Shown: positions 35,288 to 44,771 of the stretch, one piece after another
Layout of the letters: each line of letters opens with the position of its first letter
Position numbering within the stretch: position 1 is the first letter of the stretch
Assembly (NCBI GenBank): GCA_026003615.1
Contig: BPHQ01000001.1
Span: 868,001-932,000 of the forward strand
Length of the DNA stretch: 64,000 bases
From: Bellilinea sp.
GTDB taxonomy: Bacteria; Chloroflexota; Anaerolineae; Anaerolineales; Anaerolineaceae
Direction of reading: 5' to 3'
Position numbers and translations under genes: made by a program
The notes under the pieces: model-generated
Database searches by the model: none
Told to the model about the DNA's origin: nothing
The model's input: the letters and a program-made list of their open reading frames with translations, nothing else

Positions 35288-38200
35288 ATGTTTCAATCGT
35301 TTAAGGGATTACGCTTCAGGCTTACGCTGCTGATTTTATTGGCAATTTTACCAATGGTAATTGCAGCGGTTTTTTTTGCGTTTAACTGGGGAGTGAATAT
35401 TTATCAAAATTTGGAAAACCAAACTGATTTACTGGTCAATAGTATTGCTGAGAGGCAGGTTTGGAGTCTTGAAAATGCGCAAATAGTTGTAGTGGAATTA
35501 GGCACACGGATTGATCGCTGGATGCCTTTACAGTTGGCTGAATGCAGAAGACTGTTAAGTGAATATTTTGCGCGAGGGGGTTTTGTCAGCCTGGCGGTAT
35601 TAGATGAAGAAGGAAAAGCTTTCTGTCAGATGCCAAACACTTCGGAAGTGGATAGTCTCGAAGGAGTGGATGCTGTAACCCAATCTTTACAAGAACAAAC
35701 TTTGAATGTTGGGACTTTGCAAAGCGATCCATTTACAAATCGAATGATCCTGCCACTGGTAGTCCCACTTCAAGATAATGAGAATCAACCCGGTGGTTAT
35801 ATTTACGCAGGAGTACCTGTTGATCTGATTCAACAAATTGTTGTTCGTTCTGGTATTCCTGCTGAAACCGAAACAGTCCTCACGGATCGAAGTGGAACCA
35901 TTGTCGCAATGTTTCCTGAAAATCCCACCATGATCGGAAAAACCGACCCTGTTATGGTTCAAAAAATAAAGAGTGGTGAAATCATAAATCAAGGGAGGTT
36001 GACGGCAACGGGGATTGATGGTGTAACCCGCTTATTCTCTTATCGAGTGCTTACCCTTCATGGCCAGCCCTTTGGAATTGTCCGCACCGGTTTACCTCTT
36101 GAAAATGTAAATCGTGATTTTCAAAAGTTACTCTACACCATTGGATTTTTGTTTATAGTGGTTTTTTTGTTGAGTATTTTGCTGGCGTATTTGATTAGCG
36201 GAAGGGTCTTGGAGAGAAGAAGTGAGCCTTTGCTGAATGCGGCGAAAAAGATTGCACGCGGTGATTTGGCGGTTCGTACTCAGCCCAGGATGAAAGCCAA
36301 CGCAGATGGTTTGCTGGAATTGGAAAAAACCTTCAACCAAATGGCGGAGGCATTGGAGGAGCGGGAGAGATCCCACCGAAAAATCGAGGAAGCCTTAAAG
36401 GAGTCCAACGAAAAACTCTCCGCAATTATCCGCACTTCCCCGCTGGCTATCATTGTTGAGAACATGGATGGGAGGGTGATTGAGTGGAGCCCGGCGGCTA
36501 CGTCTATTTTTGGCTGGACGGCATCTGAGGTTATTGGAAAAGAATTACCGGTTTTGTCACCCGATCAGGAAAATCATTTTCAATCTATCCGAAATAGGGT
36601 ATTAGCGGGGAAAACGATCCAAATTCAAGAAATTCGATGTCAAACGAAAGATGGCAGGGATATCCCTGTTGGTCTCTCCGCCGCTCTGTTGAGAAATACG
36701 ACCGGAGAAGCCGCAGGCGTAACCTATTTATTTGCGGATTTGAGTGAGCAGAAAAAAGCATTAGAAACGGTTGTCGAAACCCAACAGATGCTATCGGTTT
36801 TATTGAAAAATTTACCGGGAATGGCTTATCGCTATTCTCTGAAAGAGAGAAAGATCACTTTTATCAGCCCGGGTTGTGTGGAATTGACTGGTTATTCACC
36901 AGAAGAATTACTGGAAGGAGACTCCATTCAATTTCAAGATCTTATCCATCCGGATGATCGTAGTGAGGTAAGGAAGGCGATTGAAGAAACTGTTATTGGA
37001 GGAAAACCATACCGTGTGATTTATCGCATTCGGACTGCAAATCACCAGACTCGTTGGGTGCTCGAACAAGGAGTTGGAGTTACTAGTAATGGTGGGGCTA
37101 TTCATACGGTGGAAGGGTATATTACCGATATTACAGAGGTGAAGAAACGAGAACAGGAAATGGAGGTCGTGGCTTCAATTAGTGCTGTGATGCGCTCTGC
37201 CAGGGGAAAGACTGAAATTTCCAGCATTGTATTGGATCAAATCGCCCGGCATTTAGATGCCGATGGCGGTGCGCTGGCTTTCCGGGAGCCGACCGGATTG
37301 AGTGTTGTAGAAATGGCAGTAGGAATTCTCCGCCCGATTCAAGGATATCGTTATAATCGTGGAGAAGGTCTGATTGGTAGAGTGATAGAGGGTGGTTTAC
37401 CGATTTTTGGAGATGAAATTGGCCTGGATAAAAGCCTGCACATTGCAGATATTGAAAACCGCACAAATGCTGTTATTTGTGTTCCGCTTCTCGAGCGGGA
37501 ACAGGCAATGGGCAGCTTGCTTATCGTTCGAGAGAGTCCTTTTTCTCAAGATGAGGTGAGATTAATCACCTCTATTTCTGATATGGTTGCCACGGCAATA
37601 CGCCGTATTACATTGTATGAACAGACTGAAAAGAGACTGCAACAGCTGGTGGCCCTTCGCACCATTGAAACTGCTATCACTTCCAGTCTTGATTTTCGTT
37701 TCACTTTGAGCATTTTGTTGGATCAGGTTGTTTCTCAATTGAATGTGGATGCCGCCGATGTTTGGTTATACGATTCGAAAACTCAGCGTTTGGTTTTTGT
37801 TGCTGGGTGGGGTTTTCGCAGTCTGGAGGTTCGGACAGGACCCGCTCCAATAGGATGGGGATTGCCGGGAAGGGTTGCACAGCAGCGGTCACCGTTATTT
37901 GTCTCAAACATTTCTGAGTGGGAGGGAGAAAAGGACCATATCATTCCCCTCGAAAAAGAAGGTTTGAATTCCTATTACGGGACACCCATTATCGCCAAAG
38001 GTCAACTGCATGGGGTTTTGGAGGTGTTTCAACGGCATATCTTGCGGCTGGATGCCGAAAAGCGCGAATTCTTGAATTCGCTTATATCCGGCGCTGCTAT
38101 AGCGATTGATAATGCGCGGATGGTCGAAGACTTACAAAAAACCAACCGCGAGTTGGCTGCAGCCTATGATCAAACTATTCTGGGGTGGTCTATGGCACTT

Positions 38201-38722
38201 GAAATGCGCGACGCCGAAACCGAAGGCCATACCCGACGGGTTGCCGAAGCGACGGTAAAATTAGCGCGGGAAATGGGGTTAAGCGAAGCAGAACTGGTCA
38301 ATGTGTGGCGAGGAGCTGTTTTACACGATATTGGGAAGATGGCCGTCCCCGACACGATTTTATTGAAAAAGGGCGAATTAACAACTGAGGATTGGAAAAT
38401 CCTTCGTAAACACCCATTGTACGCTCAATCCATGCTTTCTGGAATTGAGTTTTTGCAGCCCGCACTGGATATTCCCTCTTTTCATCATGAACACTGGGAT
38501 GGGAACGGTTATCCGCTCGGTTTGAAAGGGGAACAAATCCCACTTCCGGCGAGGATTTTTGCAGTTGTAGATGTCTGGGATGCGCTCCGCTTCGATCGTC
38601 ACTATCGAGCGCGCTGGGAAGAAAAGGAAGTTGTTGAATATATCGCTGGATTGTCTGGAAAACAGTTCGATCCACGGGTGGTTGAAGTATTTTTACGGAT
38701 GCTGAAAGAGGGTAAGTTATAA
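35288..38722 (+). CDS. Membrane sensor Cache-HAMP-PAS-PAS-GAF-GAF-HD-GYP phosphodiesterase
   Basis: A 1144-residue signalling protein. Two membrane segments (about 12-32 and 280-303) frame an extracellular Cache domain. HAMP (about 305-360), PAS (about 375-490 and 500-630), two GAF domains (about 640-790 and 795-945) and HD-GYP (about 955-1140) follow. HTRRVAEATVKLA, LHDIGKMAVPD and HWDGNGYPLGLKG carry the metal and GYP residues that hydrolyse cyclic di-GMP. ATG 35288 has no ribosome site and the TTG four codons earlier is no better. A terminator-like hairpin precedes it. The mechanosensitive channel gene starts ten bases after its stop. Confidence 0.88.
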   Translation: MFQSFKGLRFRLTLLILLAILPMVIAAVFFAFNWGVNIYQNLENQTDLLVNSIAERQVWSLENAQIVVVELGTRIDRWMPLQLAECRRLLSEYFARGGFVSLAVLDEEGKAFCQMPNTSEVDSLEGVDAVTQSLQEQTLNVGTLQSDPFTNRMILPLVVPLQDNENQPGGYIYAGVPVDLIQQIVVRSGIPAETETVLTDRSGTIVAMFPENPTMIGKTDPVMVQKIKSGEIINQGRLTATGIDGVTRLFSYRVLTLHGQPFGIVRTGLPLENVNRDFQKLLYTIGFLFIVVFLLSILLAYLISGRVLERRSEPLLNAAKKIARGDLAVRTQPRMKANADGLLELEKTFNQMAEALEERERSHRKIEEALKESNEKLSAIIRTSPLAIIVENMDGRVIEWSPAATSIFGWTASEVIGKELPVLSPDQENHFQSIRNRVLAGKTIQIQEIRCQTKDGRDIPVGLSAALLRNTTGEAAGVTYLFADLSEQKKALETVVETQQMLSVLLKNLPGMAYRYSLKERKITFISPGCVELTGYSPEELLEGDSIQFQDLIHPDDRSEVRKAIEETVIGGKPYRVIYRIRTANHQTRWVLEQGVGVTSNGGAIHTVEGYITDITEVKKREQEMEVVASISAVMRSARGKTEISSIVLDQIARHLDADGGALAFREPTGLSVVEMAVGILRPIQGYRYNRGEGLIGRVIEGGLPIFGDEIGLDKSLHIADIENRTNAVICVPLLEREQAMGSLLIVRESPFSQDEVRLITSISDMVATAIRRITLYEQTEKRLQQLVALRTIETAITSSLDFRFTLSILLDQVVSQLNVDAADVWLYDSKTQRLVFVAGWGFRSLEVRTGPAPIGWGLPGRVAQQRSPLFVSNISEWEGEKDHIIPLEKEGLNSYYGTPIIAKGQLHGVLEVFQRHILRLDAEKREFLNSLISGAAIAIDNARMVEDLQKTNRELAAAYDQTILGWSMALEMRDAETEGHTRRVAEATVKLAREMGLSEAELVNVWRGAVLHDIGKMAVPDTILLKKGELTTEDWKILRKHPLYAQSMLSGIEFLQPALDIPSFHHEHWDGNGYPLGLKGEQIPLPARIFAVVDVWDALRFDRHYRARWEEKEVVEYIAGLSGKQFDPRVVEVFLRMLKEGKL

Positions 38723-38732
38723 TCATAAAACA

Positions 38733-39785
38733 ATGGATTTACATTACTTAACTTCCAACAATCATCTGCAAGACTGGTTATTGGCATTAGGAGCCTTATT
38801 GACTGCTTTTGCCTTACTTGAACTGTTGAGAAGAATTCTCATTTCGGTCTTCCAAAGAAAATCAGAGATTTCTAAATTTCAAAGCATTTCGGTGATTTAC
38901 CGACTCGTCCAGAAAGTAAAAGGATGGTTTTTATTGTGGTTGAGTATTTATGTTGGAAGTTTATTTTTGGATTTAAGTGAATCAGTCCATTCGATTCGTT
39001 CAATTATTACTGTTACAGTCATAATATTACAAATTGGTTTTTGGACATTGGGTTTAATTGATTATTGGGTTGAGCAAAAATCTATTCGTGAGGATGTGGG
39101 GGGAGAACAAAAAACAACTCTGAATGTTTTGGCGGTGATTCTCAAAATCGCGGTTTGGATTTTTGTCTTGTTGATCATACTTGATAACCTTCCCGGTGTT
39201 GAAATTACCACGCTCATAACCGGTTTGGGAATAGGAGGCATTGCGGTTGGTTTAGCGGTTCAAAATATTCTCAGTGACTTATTCAGTTCAGTAACCATTG
39301 CTCTGGATAAACCTTTCGTCATCGGTGACACGATAAAAACCGGAGAGTACATTGGCACTGTGGAGAAAATCGGCTTAAAAAGCACTCGTTTAAGAAGCAT
39401 CAGCGGTGAACAATTGATATTCTCCAATTCGGACTTACTTGCCAGTCGGATTCAGAATTTCAAACGGATGGAACGCAGAAGAGTATTATTTACTTTGGGC
39501 GTTACTTACGAAACCCCTTTGGAAAAGATTGAAAAAATTCCCCATATTTTGGAAGAAATCATTTCGTCCAAAGCCGAAGTCACTTTTGACCGGGCGCACT
39601 TTAAGGAATATGGTGCATTTTCGTTGAATTTTGAAATCGTTTATTTTGTAGAAACCAGCGATTATCGGTACTTTATGGATATTCAACAAGAAATTAATAT
39701 CGAGATTTATCGAAGATTTAGTGAAATGGGTATTGAATTTGCATACCCAACGCAGGTTATTTATGCTCGATCAAATCCCAATTGA
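38733..39785 (+). CDS. MscS family mechanosensitive ion channel
   Basis: A 350-residue MscS-type channel with about five N-terminal membrane segments (to about residue 185). The pore helix region VEITTLITGLGIGGIAVGLA is followed by VQNILSDLFSSVTIALDKPF and IGTVEKIGLKSTRLRS, the conserved beta domain, and a C-terminal alpha/beta cap. It opens under membrane tension to protect from osmotic shock. It starts ten bases after the HD-GYP gene and probably shares its transcript. A cyclic di-GMP link is not evident, since no PilZ or nucleotide-binding tail is present. Confidence 0.9.
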   Translation: MDLHYLTSNNHLQDWLLALGALLTAFALLELLRRILISVFQRKSEISKFQSISVIYRLVQKVKGWFLLWLSIYVGSLFLDLSESVHSIRSIITVTVIILQIGFWTLGLIDYWVEQKSIREDVGGEQKTTLNVLAVILKIAVWIFVLLIILDNLPGVEITTLITGLGIGGIAVGLAVQNILSDLFSSVTIALDKPFVIGDTIKTGEYIGTVEKIGLKSTRLRSISGEQLIFSNSDLLASRIQNFKRMERRRVLFTLGVTYETPLEKIEKIPHILEEIISSKAEVTFDRAHFKEYGAFSLNFEIVYFVETSDYRYFMDIQQEINIEIYRRFSEMGIEFAYPTQVIYARSNPN

Positions 39786-39791
39786 AGGAAA

Positions 39792-40277
39792 TCAGTTTTC
39801 GCGAATTTGCTCAATAACGGCGCGATAGAATTCTTCCTGATAAGGGGCAGGTCCGCCCCTGATAATCTCTCGCACTTTTCTGCGCGTCCATTCCACCATA
39901 CGAGTACCGGAAGGATTATCTGGTGAGCTATATTTCTCAAGGTTAAAAATTTTTGTCGTATCCGCAACAAACAGAATACGCCGGTCAGGACGGTAAATTA
40001 ACGCGGAAAAATAGGTTTCACCATCAAATATGGGTTCCGGCAATAAAATCATCGTAATTAGAATTCGACTGGCCGGTTCGCGAAAATAATAATTCAATCC
40101 AAACGAGTCGCGTTTCAATTCTGGGGTACATTGTTCGCCGGCTAATTTCCAGTAAAAAGATAAAAATTTATTGCCGTCACGATGTAAGAATTGCAAAAAT
40201 TGTCCGGGCGAGTTATGAAATAATGAGGGGATAATCTCATCGGCGAATATTTGAGATTGGGTTTTTTCCGTGCTCAT
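39792..40277 (-). CDS. Hypothetical protein
   Basis: A 161-residue soluble protein that I cannot place in a family. It has an aromatic and charged character (FLQFLHRDGNKFLSFYWKLA), a beta-rich middle (RILITMILLPEPIFDGETYF, then ILFVADTTKIFNLE) and a basic helical end (RMVEWTRRKVREIIRGG). There is no signal peptide or membrane segment and only one cysteine. It is convergent with the channel gene, seven bases away, and is followed upstream by the amine oxidase gene after an 82-base gap. Confidence 0.6.
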   Translation of the reverse strand: MSTEKTQSQIFADEIIPSLFHNSPGQFLQFLHRDGNKFLSFYWKLAGEQCTPELKRDSFGLNYYFREPASRILITMILLPEPIFDGETYFSALIYRPDRRILFVADTTKIFNLEKYSSPDNPSGTRMVEWTRRKVREIIRGGPAPYQEEFYRAVIEQIREN

Positions 40278-40359
40278 TTCTTTATCACCAAATAAACAAT
40301 AATCTGTTTTTTCCCGGTTGTTAAGTAATTGTCCAATGTGAATAAGGAAAGGAGACCAC

Positions 40360-41805
40360 TCAGGGTGTTCGAGATGCGGTCATTTGGGTAATTTCAAAAG
40401 CCGCACGCAGACCGGATTCGATCGCTCCCTGTATCCATGCATGAAATAACGAAGTGTGTTCACCGGCGAAGCAAATTCGGCCTTCGGGATGGCGAATATG
40501 GTCATAGAGAACGGTTTGTTGACCGGGGTCAAATAGTGCAAAGGCGCCGCCCGCAAATTCGTCATCATGCCACATGTAGGAATAACCGACTTCAAATTCA
40601 TCCTGCGCGGGTGGGTGAATTGCAGTGACATTTTCAAGTGCCTGACGAAGCCTTTCTTCCGGTGGAAGTGACCCCCAGCGTTGAGCATCTTCACCCCAAG
40701 TATAGGAAGCCAGTAAAACTCCACGTCCGTTTGGATGGCTTTGTTGAGGATAATACAAATTGCGTATAGCCAGATCCGTAACAGTGCTGCCTCCGACAAT
40801 GCCTTCCTCTTCCCAGAAACTTCGACGGAATTGAAGGAAAATTTTTGCGGAGGCGTCGTAGTGCAATTGCCGGATGGCTTTTTGCTTGCCAGGGCTGAAA
40901 GGAGGGGTTACTTCCAGATGCCGTAAAACCGGAAAGGGAAGGGCGATGATTGCAAAATCACCTGTTACGGAATGTTTGCCGGAAAATGAACGGAGGTGAA
41001 ATGTTACCGAGGTGTTGGACTGTTCGATGGCGATTATTTTTTGACCAAACCAGATATTTTCTCGAAGTTCTCTCAAAAACGCATTGGGGAGTTGATCCAT
41101 ACCTCCTTCAATGGTGATCATGTCTTTGTAATATTGCCCCACTTCTTCTCTCAATAATTCCAGAAACGATGAATTCATGATGGCTTCCTGGTTATAGAGC
41201 AACCCAAAGCGCTCGATAGCGGCCTCGGACCAGCCCTTGATTTCCAAAAATTCACGGACAGAATACTCATCATATTCACGGAAAATATAGTCCCATCCGT
41301 CAGAACCCTCTATTTCAACCTTCCTGATAAACGGTTGAATTGTGTCCAGCCAGAGTTGTTCGGCGCTTTTTTGTTTCTCCGCATGAGTTAATTCATACCC
41401 AAAAAATTCGCTCGCCTGATCTATTTCACGCATCCGGATTTTTTTACCATTGAAGCAGGCAAAAGCCATAGGATTGTGGTTGAAGAAAGGAATGGTCTTT
41501 AGCCCGAACCTGGAAATATACGCCAGAGTCAGGGAGTGATTGACGGGAATACGCATGGCGCCGGCTTCTGCAAATAAGCCATCTGAGAAGGGGTGACGCA
41601 AAGTCAGTATGCGGCCGCCCACTCGCTGTTGAGCTTCGATGATTTGAACCTCATAACCAGCCCGCTTTAATTCACTGGCTGCCACTAAACCAGCCATACC
41701 CGCTCCCGCAATAAGTATTTTGGGGGAATGGGATGTTTTTGGCAGTCCTTGATGGATCCACTCCAAATATCTGGTTTCATCCAATAATTGCAGATCCATG
41801 TTCAT
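40360..41805 (-). CDS. Flavin-containing amine oxidase (monoamine/L-amino acid oxidase family)
   Basis: A 481-residue FAD enzyme. ILIAGAGMAGLVAASELKRA gives the dinucleotide-binding motif, followed by IEAQQRVGGRILTLRHPF with the GGR motif, and the C-terminal RICFAGEHTSLFHAWIQGA is the FAD-binding end of the monoamine oxidase family. The insert IWFGQKIIAIEQSNTSVTFH is the usual second Rossmann strand. Members oxidise primary amines or L-amino acids with oxygen as acceptor, although other acceptors are possible in an anaerobe. No signal peptide is visible, so it is probably cytoplasmic. The upstream region is divergent with slyD. Confidence 0.85.
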   Translation of the reverse strand: MNMDLQLLDETRYLEWIHQGLPKTSHSPKILIAGAGMAGLVAASELKRAGYEVQIIEAQQRVGGRILTLRHPFSDGLFAEAGAMRIPVNHSLTLAYISRFGLKTIPFFNHNPMAFACFNGKKIRMREIDQASEFFGYELTHAEKQKSAEQLWLDTIQPFIRKVEIEGSDGWDYIFREYDEYSVREFLEIKGWSEAAIERFGLLYNQEAIMNSSFLELLREEVGQYYKDMITIEGGMDQLPNAFLRELRENIWFGQKIIAIEQSNTSVTFHLRSFSGKHSVTGDFAIIALPFPVLRHLEVTPPFSPGKQKAIRQLHYDASAKIFLQFRRSFWEEEGIVGGSTVTDLAIRNLYYPQQSHPNGRGVLLASYTWGEDAQRWGSLPPEERLRQALENVTAIHPPAQDEFEVGYSYMWHDDEFAGGAFALFDPGQQTVLYDHIRHPEGRICFAGEHTSLFHAWIQGAIESGLRAAFEITQMTASRTP

Positions 41806-41841
41806 ACCTGTGAGTTTTTATATAAAGAAGAACTATTCGGT

Positions 41842-41847
41842 TATAAT
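41842..41847 (+). promoter_or_regulatory. Candidate -10 element of slyD
   Basis: TATAAT lies 51 bases before the slyD ATG in the 93-base divergent gap. Only a weak TTATAT-like -35 precedes it at about 18 bases. Confidence 0.35.
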
Positions 41848-41898
41848 CAGGCTGACTTTATCTTTTATAACATTTTTCTTGACTTCAAGGAATATCCA

Positions 41899-42414
41899 AT
41901 GGGAATTGACACCGTACAAAATGGAATTGTTGTGGCGCTTGATTACACATTATGGGTAGATGGCGAGATTATTGACGCCTCGAATGGAACTCCATTGGAG
42001 TATCTTCACGGGTTTAACAATATTATTACCGGTCTGGAAAATCAACTCAACGGTTTGCGAGCCGGTGAAGAGAAAGAGATTATTGTGCGGGCGGAGGATG
42101 CCTACGGCCCGTATCATCCTGAAGCTGTCTTTGAGATGCCAAAATCGCAGTTTCCGCCCTCTTTTCCTTTCGAGATTGGTTATCCATTCCGGGTGCGCAC
42201 CGAACAGGGTCAAATTCTCAATGCTCGAATTTCCGGATTGAAGGATGATGTCGTTGAAGTTGACACCAATCATCCGTTAGCTGGTAAAGAATTGCGATTT
42301 GTTGTCCGAATTGCAGGTCTCCGGGAAGCTACCGATGAAGAATTAATATCAGGCCGGGTCGGGGGCGGATGTGCTACCTGCGGATCAACGAGCGGCTGCG
42401 ATAGTTGCGGGTAG
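41899..42414 (+). CDS. slyD: FKBP-type peptidyl-prolyl isomerase SlyD
   Basis: A 171-residue proline isomerase and folding chaperone. IVVALDYTLWVDGEIIDASN starts the FKBP core, followed by EYLHGFNNIITGLENQLNG and GEEKEIIVRAEDAYGPYHPE, where the insert-in-flap domain begins. The C-terminal tail CATCGSTSGCDSCG has the CxxC pairs that bind nickel and other metals in SlyD. ATG 41899 has an AAGGA site and gives the normal N-terminus; the longer open frame upstream overlaps the promoter gap. SlyD may deliver nickel, which would suit the LarA-like enzyme elsewhere in the window, but this is inference. Confidence 0.9.
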   Translation: MGIDTVQNGIVVALDYTLWVDGEIIDASNGTPLEYLHGFNNIITGLENQLNGLRAGEEKEIIVRAEDAYGPYHPEAVFEMPKSQFPPSFPFEIGYPFRVRTEQGQILNARISGLKDDVVEVDTNHPLAGKELRFVVRIAGLREATDEELISGRVGGGCATCGSTSGCDSCG

Positions 42415-42421
42415 ATAATTT

Positions 42422-44086
42422 TTATTCGTAAGAAGTGAGCCGATTGCGTCCATTTAGTTTTGAGTCATACAGCGCCCGGTCTGCCCGTTGGAGAAGTTCA
42501 TCCAATGACAGATCAGGTTCATTGATATTGCTTGCTAGACCCATGCTCAGAGTTATTGGAATAGTCACCCCCCCGGCAGTGATGAGTTGTTGAGCGACTG
42601 CCTGCATCAATCGTTCGGATAGCCTTCTCGCTCCTTCCTTAGTGGTTTCGGGGAGAAGAATGACAAATTCGTCACCGCCATAGCGACCAAGAATATCCAC
42701 TTTGCGCAAAACGGATTGGAAACAGCGGGTGATATGAATCAATACCTTGTCACCAGTTTTATGGCCAAAGGTATCATTCATTTCCTTGAAGTGATCCACA
42801 TCAATCATCACCACTGATACAGGGCGTTGGTAGCGGCGTGCCTGTTCGATAATTCGTGAGGCAATTTCCAGAAAGTAACGTCGGTTGGCAATGCCGGTCA
42901 GTGAGTCTTGAGTTGCCAGCCTTTCCAGGGCTGCCTGAGCCTTCTTGCGTTCCTCGATTTCTTTTTGTAGAGCTACATTTCTGAGCTGGTAGATCTCCGC
43001 ATCTTTTCGGGCGTTTTCTACCTCATGAATCACTTCCAGGGTTCTTAATCGGCGGTCTTTCTCTTCGTTGTAAACAATTTGATAAGCCGAAATGTAATTC
43101 TCGTATGCTTCAAGAGCTTTTTGGAAATTTCCAGTTTTTTTATAAGCCTGAGCAAGAGCTTGATGGCACTCCATCTGTTCGTATTGGGCGTTGATTTCGC
43201 TCGCAATGGTCAATGCGGCTTGCAGTGCTTCGATTGCGGCCGCAATGTTCCCCATGGACAGGTGAATTTGGCCAATTTTTCGATATGCTCTCGCCAGTTC
43301 CAGTCGTTTGTCAAATTTTTTTGCGACATCAGCGGAAAGTTGAAAGAAATTGAGTGCCAGTCCAAATTCATTCCTTTTTAGATACACCTCCCCCAAGGTG
43401 TTTAGGGCTTCGACTTCTCCCCGATGAATACCCAAATTTTGATAGATTTCCACGCCGCGCAGACCGGCTTGAACCGCGCTTTGATGGCGACCGCATTCGG
43501 AGAAAGCCCGACTGAGATAGACCTGAACAGGGGCTTCCACCTTCAAATCGGTCAGGTATTGAGCCAGGTCAAGCGCCGTTTCAAGATGAGGAAGGGCTTT
43601 TTCGGCTTCTCCTAACAGGAGGTAAAGATTACCTAATTTGATCCGGGCGGCGGCTTCGCCGCTTTGATTTTTCATGCTTTGAAAGGCGGATAAGGCTCGC
43701 ATCAAATACTGCAGCGCTTCTGGATAGGCCCCCATGATCATCATGCCGCTGCCGAGTCCCAGTAAAGCCTCGGCGGTTTCGTTGCTATCCACCGCCGGGT
43801 TAAAGCATTCCAGAGCGCTGATGCAGCAGGGGATTGCCTGTTCGTACGCATCCAGTTCCAGCAAGGCTTTTGCCTGAGCGATCAACGCCCTTCCCAGCAC
43901 TTTGCGATGTTCCAGACTGGATGGTGCATTTTCGCCGGCCAGACGCGCCGCTTCGCGTGCCAGTTCCAGCGCCCGTTTGGGGTTGCGTTGAGTTAAGGGA
44001 CCGGTTCTGCGCAGCAATGCCTCAATTTTCTCAGCAGTTGCGGGGCTGTTCATGTCGGGTTTATGGTTTGTTTGGATTTCACTCAT
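42422..44086 (-). CDS. TPR-repeat diguanylate cyclase (GGDEF)
   Basis: A 554-residue cytoplasmic protein. Residues about 40-370 hold tandem TPR repeats (for example AEALLGLGSGMMIMGAYPEA and AYRKIGQIHLSMGNIAAAIE). A short coiled coil follows (EEIERKKAQAALERL), then a GGDEF domain (about 395-554) with RRYFLEIASRIIEQARRYQ and RYGGDEFVILLPET, so the active-site motif is intact and it should make cyclic di-GMP. No I-site RxxD is obvious before it. ATG 44086 has an AGGGGG site at nine bases; starts 44107 and 44152 are less supported. No receiver domain is present, so input is probably through the TPR part. Confidence 0.87.
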   Translation of the reverse strand: MSEIQTNHKPDMNSPATAEKIEALLRRTGPLTQRNPKRALELAREAARLAGENAPSSLEHRKVLGRALIAQAKALLELDAYEQAIPCCISALECFNPAVDSNETAEALLGLGSGMMIMGAYPEALQYLMRALSAFQSMKNQSGEAAARIKLGNLYLLLGEAEKALPHLETALDLAQYLTDLKVEAPVQVYLSRAFSECGRHQSAVQAGLRGVEIYQNLGIHRGEVEALNTLGEVYLKRNEFGLALNFFQLSADVAKKFDKRLELARAYRKIGQIHLSMGNIAAAIEALQAALTIASEINAQYEQMECHQALAQAYKKTGNFQKALEAYENYISAYQIVYNEEKDRRLRTLEVIHEVENARKDAEIYQLRNVALQKEIEERKKAQAALERLATQDSLTGIANRRYFLEIASRIIEQARRYQRPVSVVMIDVDHFKEMNDTFGHKTGDKVLIHITRCFQSVLRKVDILGRYGGDEFVILLPETTKEGARRLSERLMQAVAQQLITAGGVTIPITLSMGLASNINEPDLSLDELLQRADRALYDSKLNGRNRLTSYE

Positions 44087-44170
44087 GGTTGAATTTCCCC
44101 CTGCCATGGTGCAATTTTGATGCCGGGGAGTGAAAGTCCTATCACAATTCACTCCCCAGTGGAATTGTAC

Positions 44171-44677
44171 CTATGGCGTACGAATTTCGGCTTCCAAATT
44201 GATTTCACCCTGTTTTTCAAAAACCAGAGTAAGAGCCAGTTTTTCCCCTGCTTTCAAATCTTTTTTGAGATTGATCAACATGATGTGATAGCCACCGGGT
44301 TTGAGCTCTACTTTGCTGTTAGCGGGTATCTCAACACCATCCACTTTTTGCATCATCATGATGTCGTTTTCCATGCGGGTTTGGTGAATTTCGACCGTTT
44401 CGGCGACGTCCGTTTTGGCGGCTATCAGGCGATCATTCTGATTAGATTGATTATAAATCACCATGTAAATTGCGCTATGCGAACCGCCCACGGAATTTTC
44501 TCCTCCTCCCATGCTGTCGGAGTTTCCCATGTTTTCGGAGTGGTTTCCCATATCACCAGAGGACGATTGGGGTGCGGCGCGTGCCCAAGCCGCTTCAACG
44601 GTGATACCGCTTTGTGCCGGAGACGAACAGGCTGCAAGGAAGATGAGTAAGGTTGTCAAAATTAATGCCTTTTTCAT
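44171..44677 (-). CDS. PCu(A)C copper chaperone lipoprotein
   Basis: A 168-residue periplasmic or surface lipoprotein (lipobox LAAC at 14-17) of the PCu(A)C family, which delivers copper(I) to cytochrome oxidase. The metal motif is intact: VEIHQTRMENDIMMM carries the first His and Met ligands and GGYHIML the last His-Met pair. An insertion of Met, His and Ser residues (MGNHSENMGNSDSMGGG) near residue 43 is unusual and could bind more copper. It is divergent from the DeoR/NosL-like regulator with 94 bases between the start codons. Confidence 0.88.
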   Translation of the reverse strand: MKKALILTTLLIFLAACSSPAQSGITVEAAWARAAPQSSSGDMGNHSENMGNSDSMGGGENSVGGSHSAIYMVIYNQSNQNDRLIAAKTDVAETVEIHQTRMENDIMMMQKVDGVEIPANSKVELKPGGYHIMLINLKKDLKAGEKLALTLVFEKQGEINLEAEIRTP

Positions 44678-44719
44678 TGTGGAATTCTCCTGGAATGGTT
44701 GAGATTTGTTGTTTTATGT

Positions 44720-44736
44720 TATAATTTTATCAAAAT
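44720..44736. promoter_or_regulatory. Candidate -10 and dyad operator between the copper chaperone and its regulator
   Basis: A plus-strand TATAAT (44720-44725) overlaps the dyad ATTTTATCAAAAT (44724-44736), two five-base arms around a three-base centre. Binding there would block the -10. The -35 (TTGAGA, about 15 bases upstream) is a poor fit. The gap is very AT-rich, so chance is possible. Confidence 0.3.
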
Positions 44737-44771
44737 ATATCATAATTGTCCAAAAAACGGAAGGTTGTCCA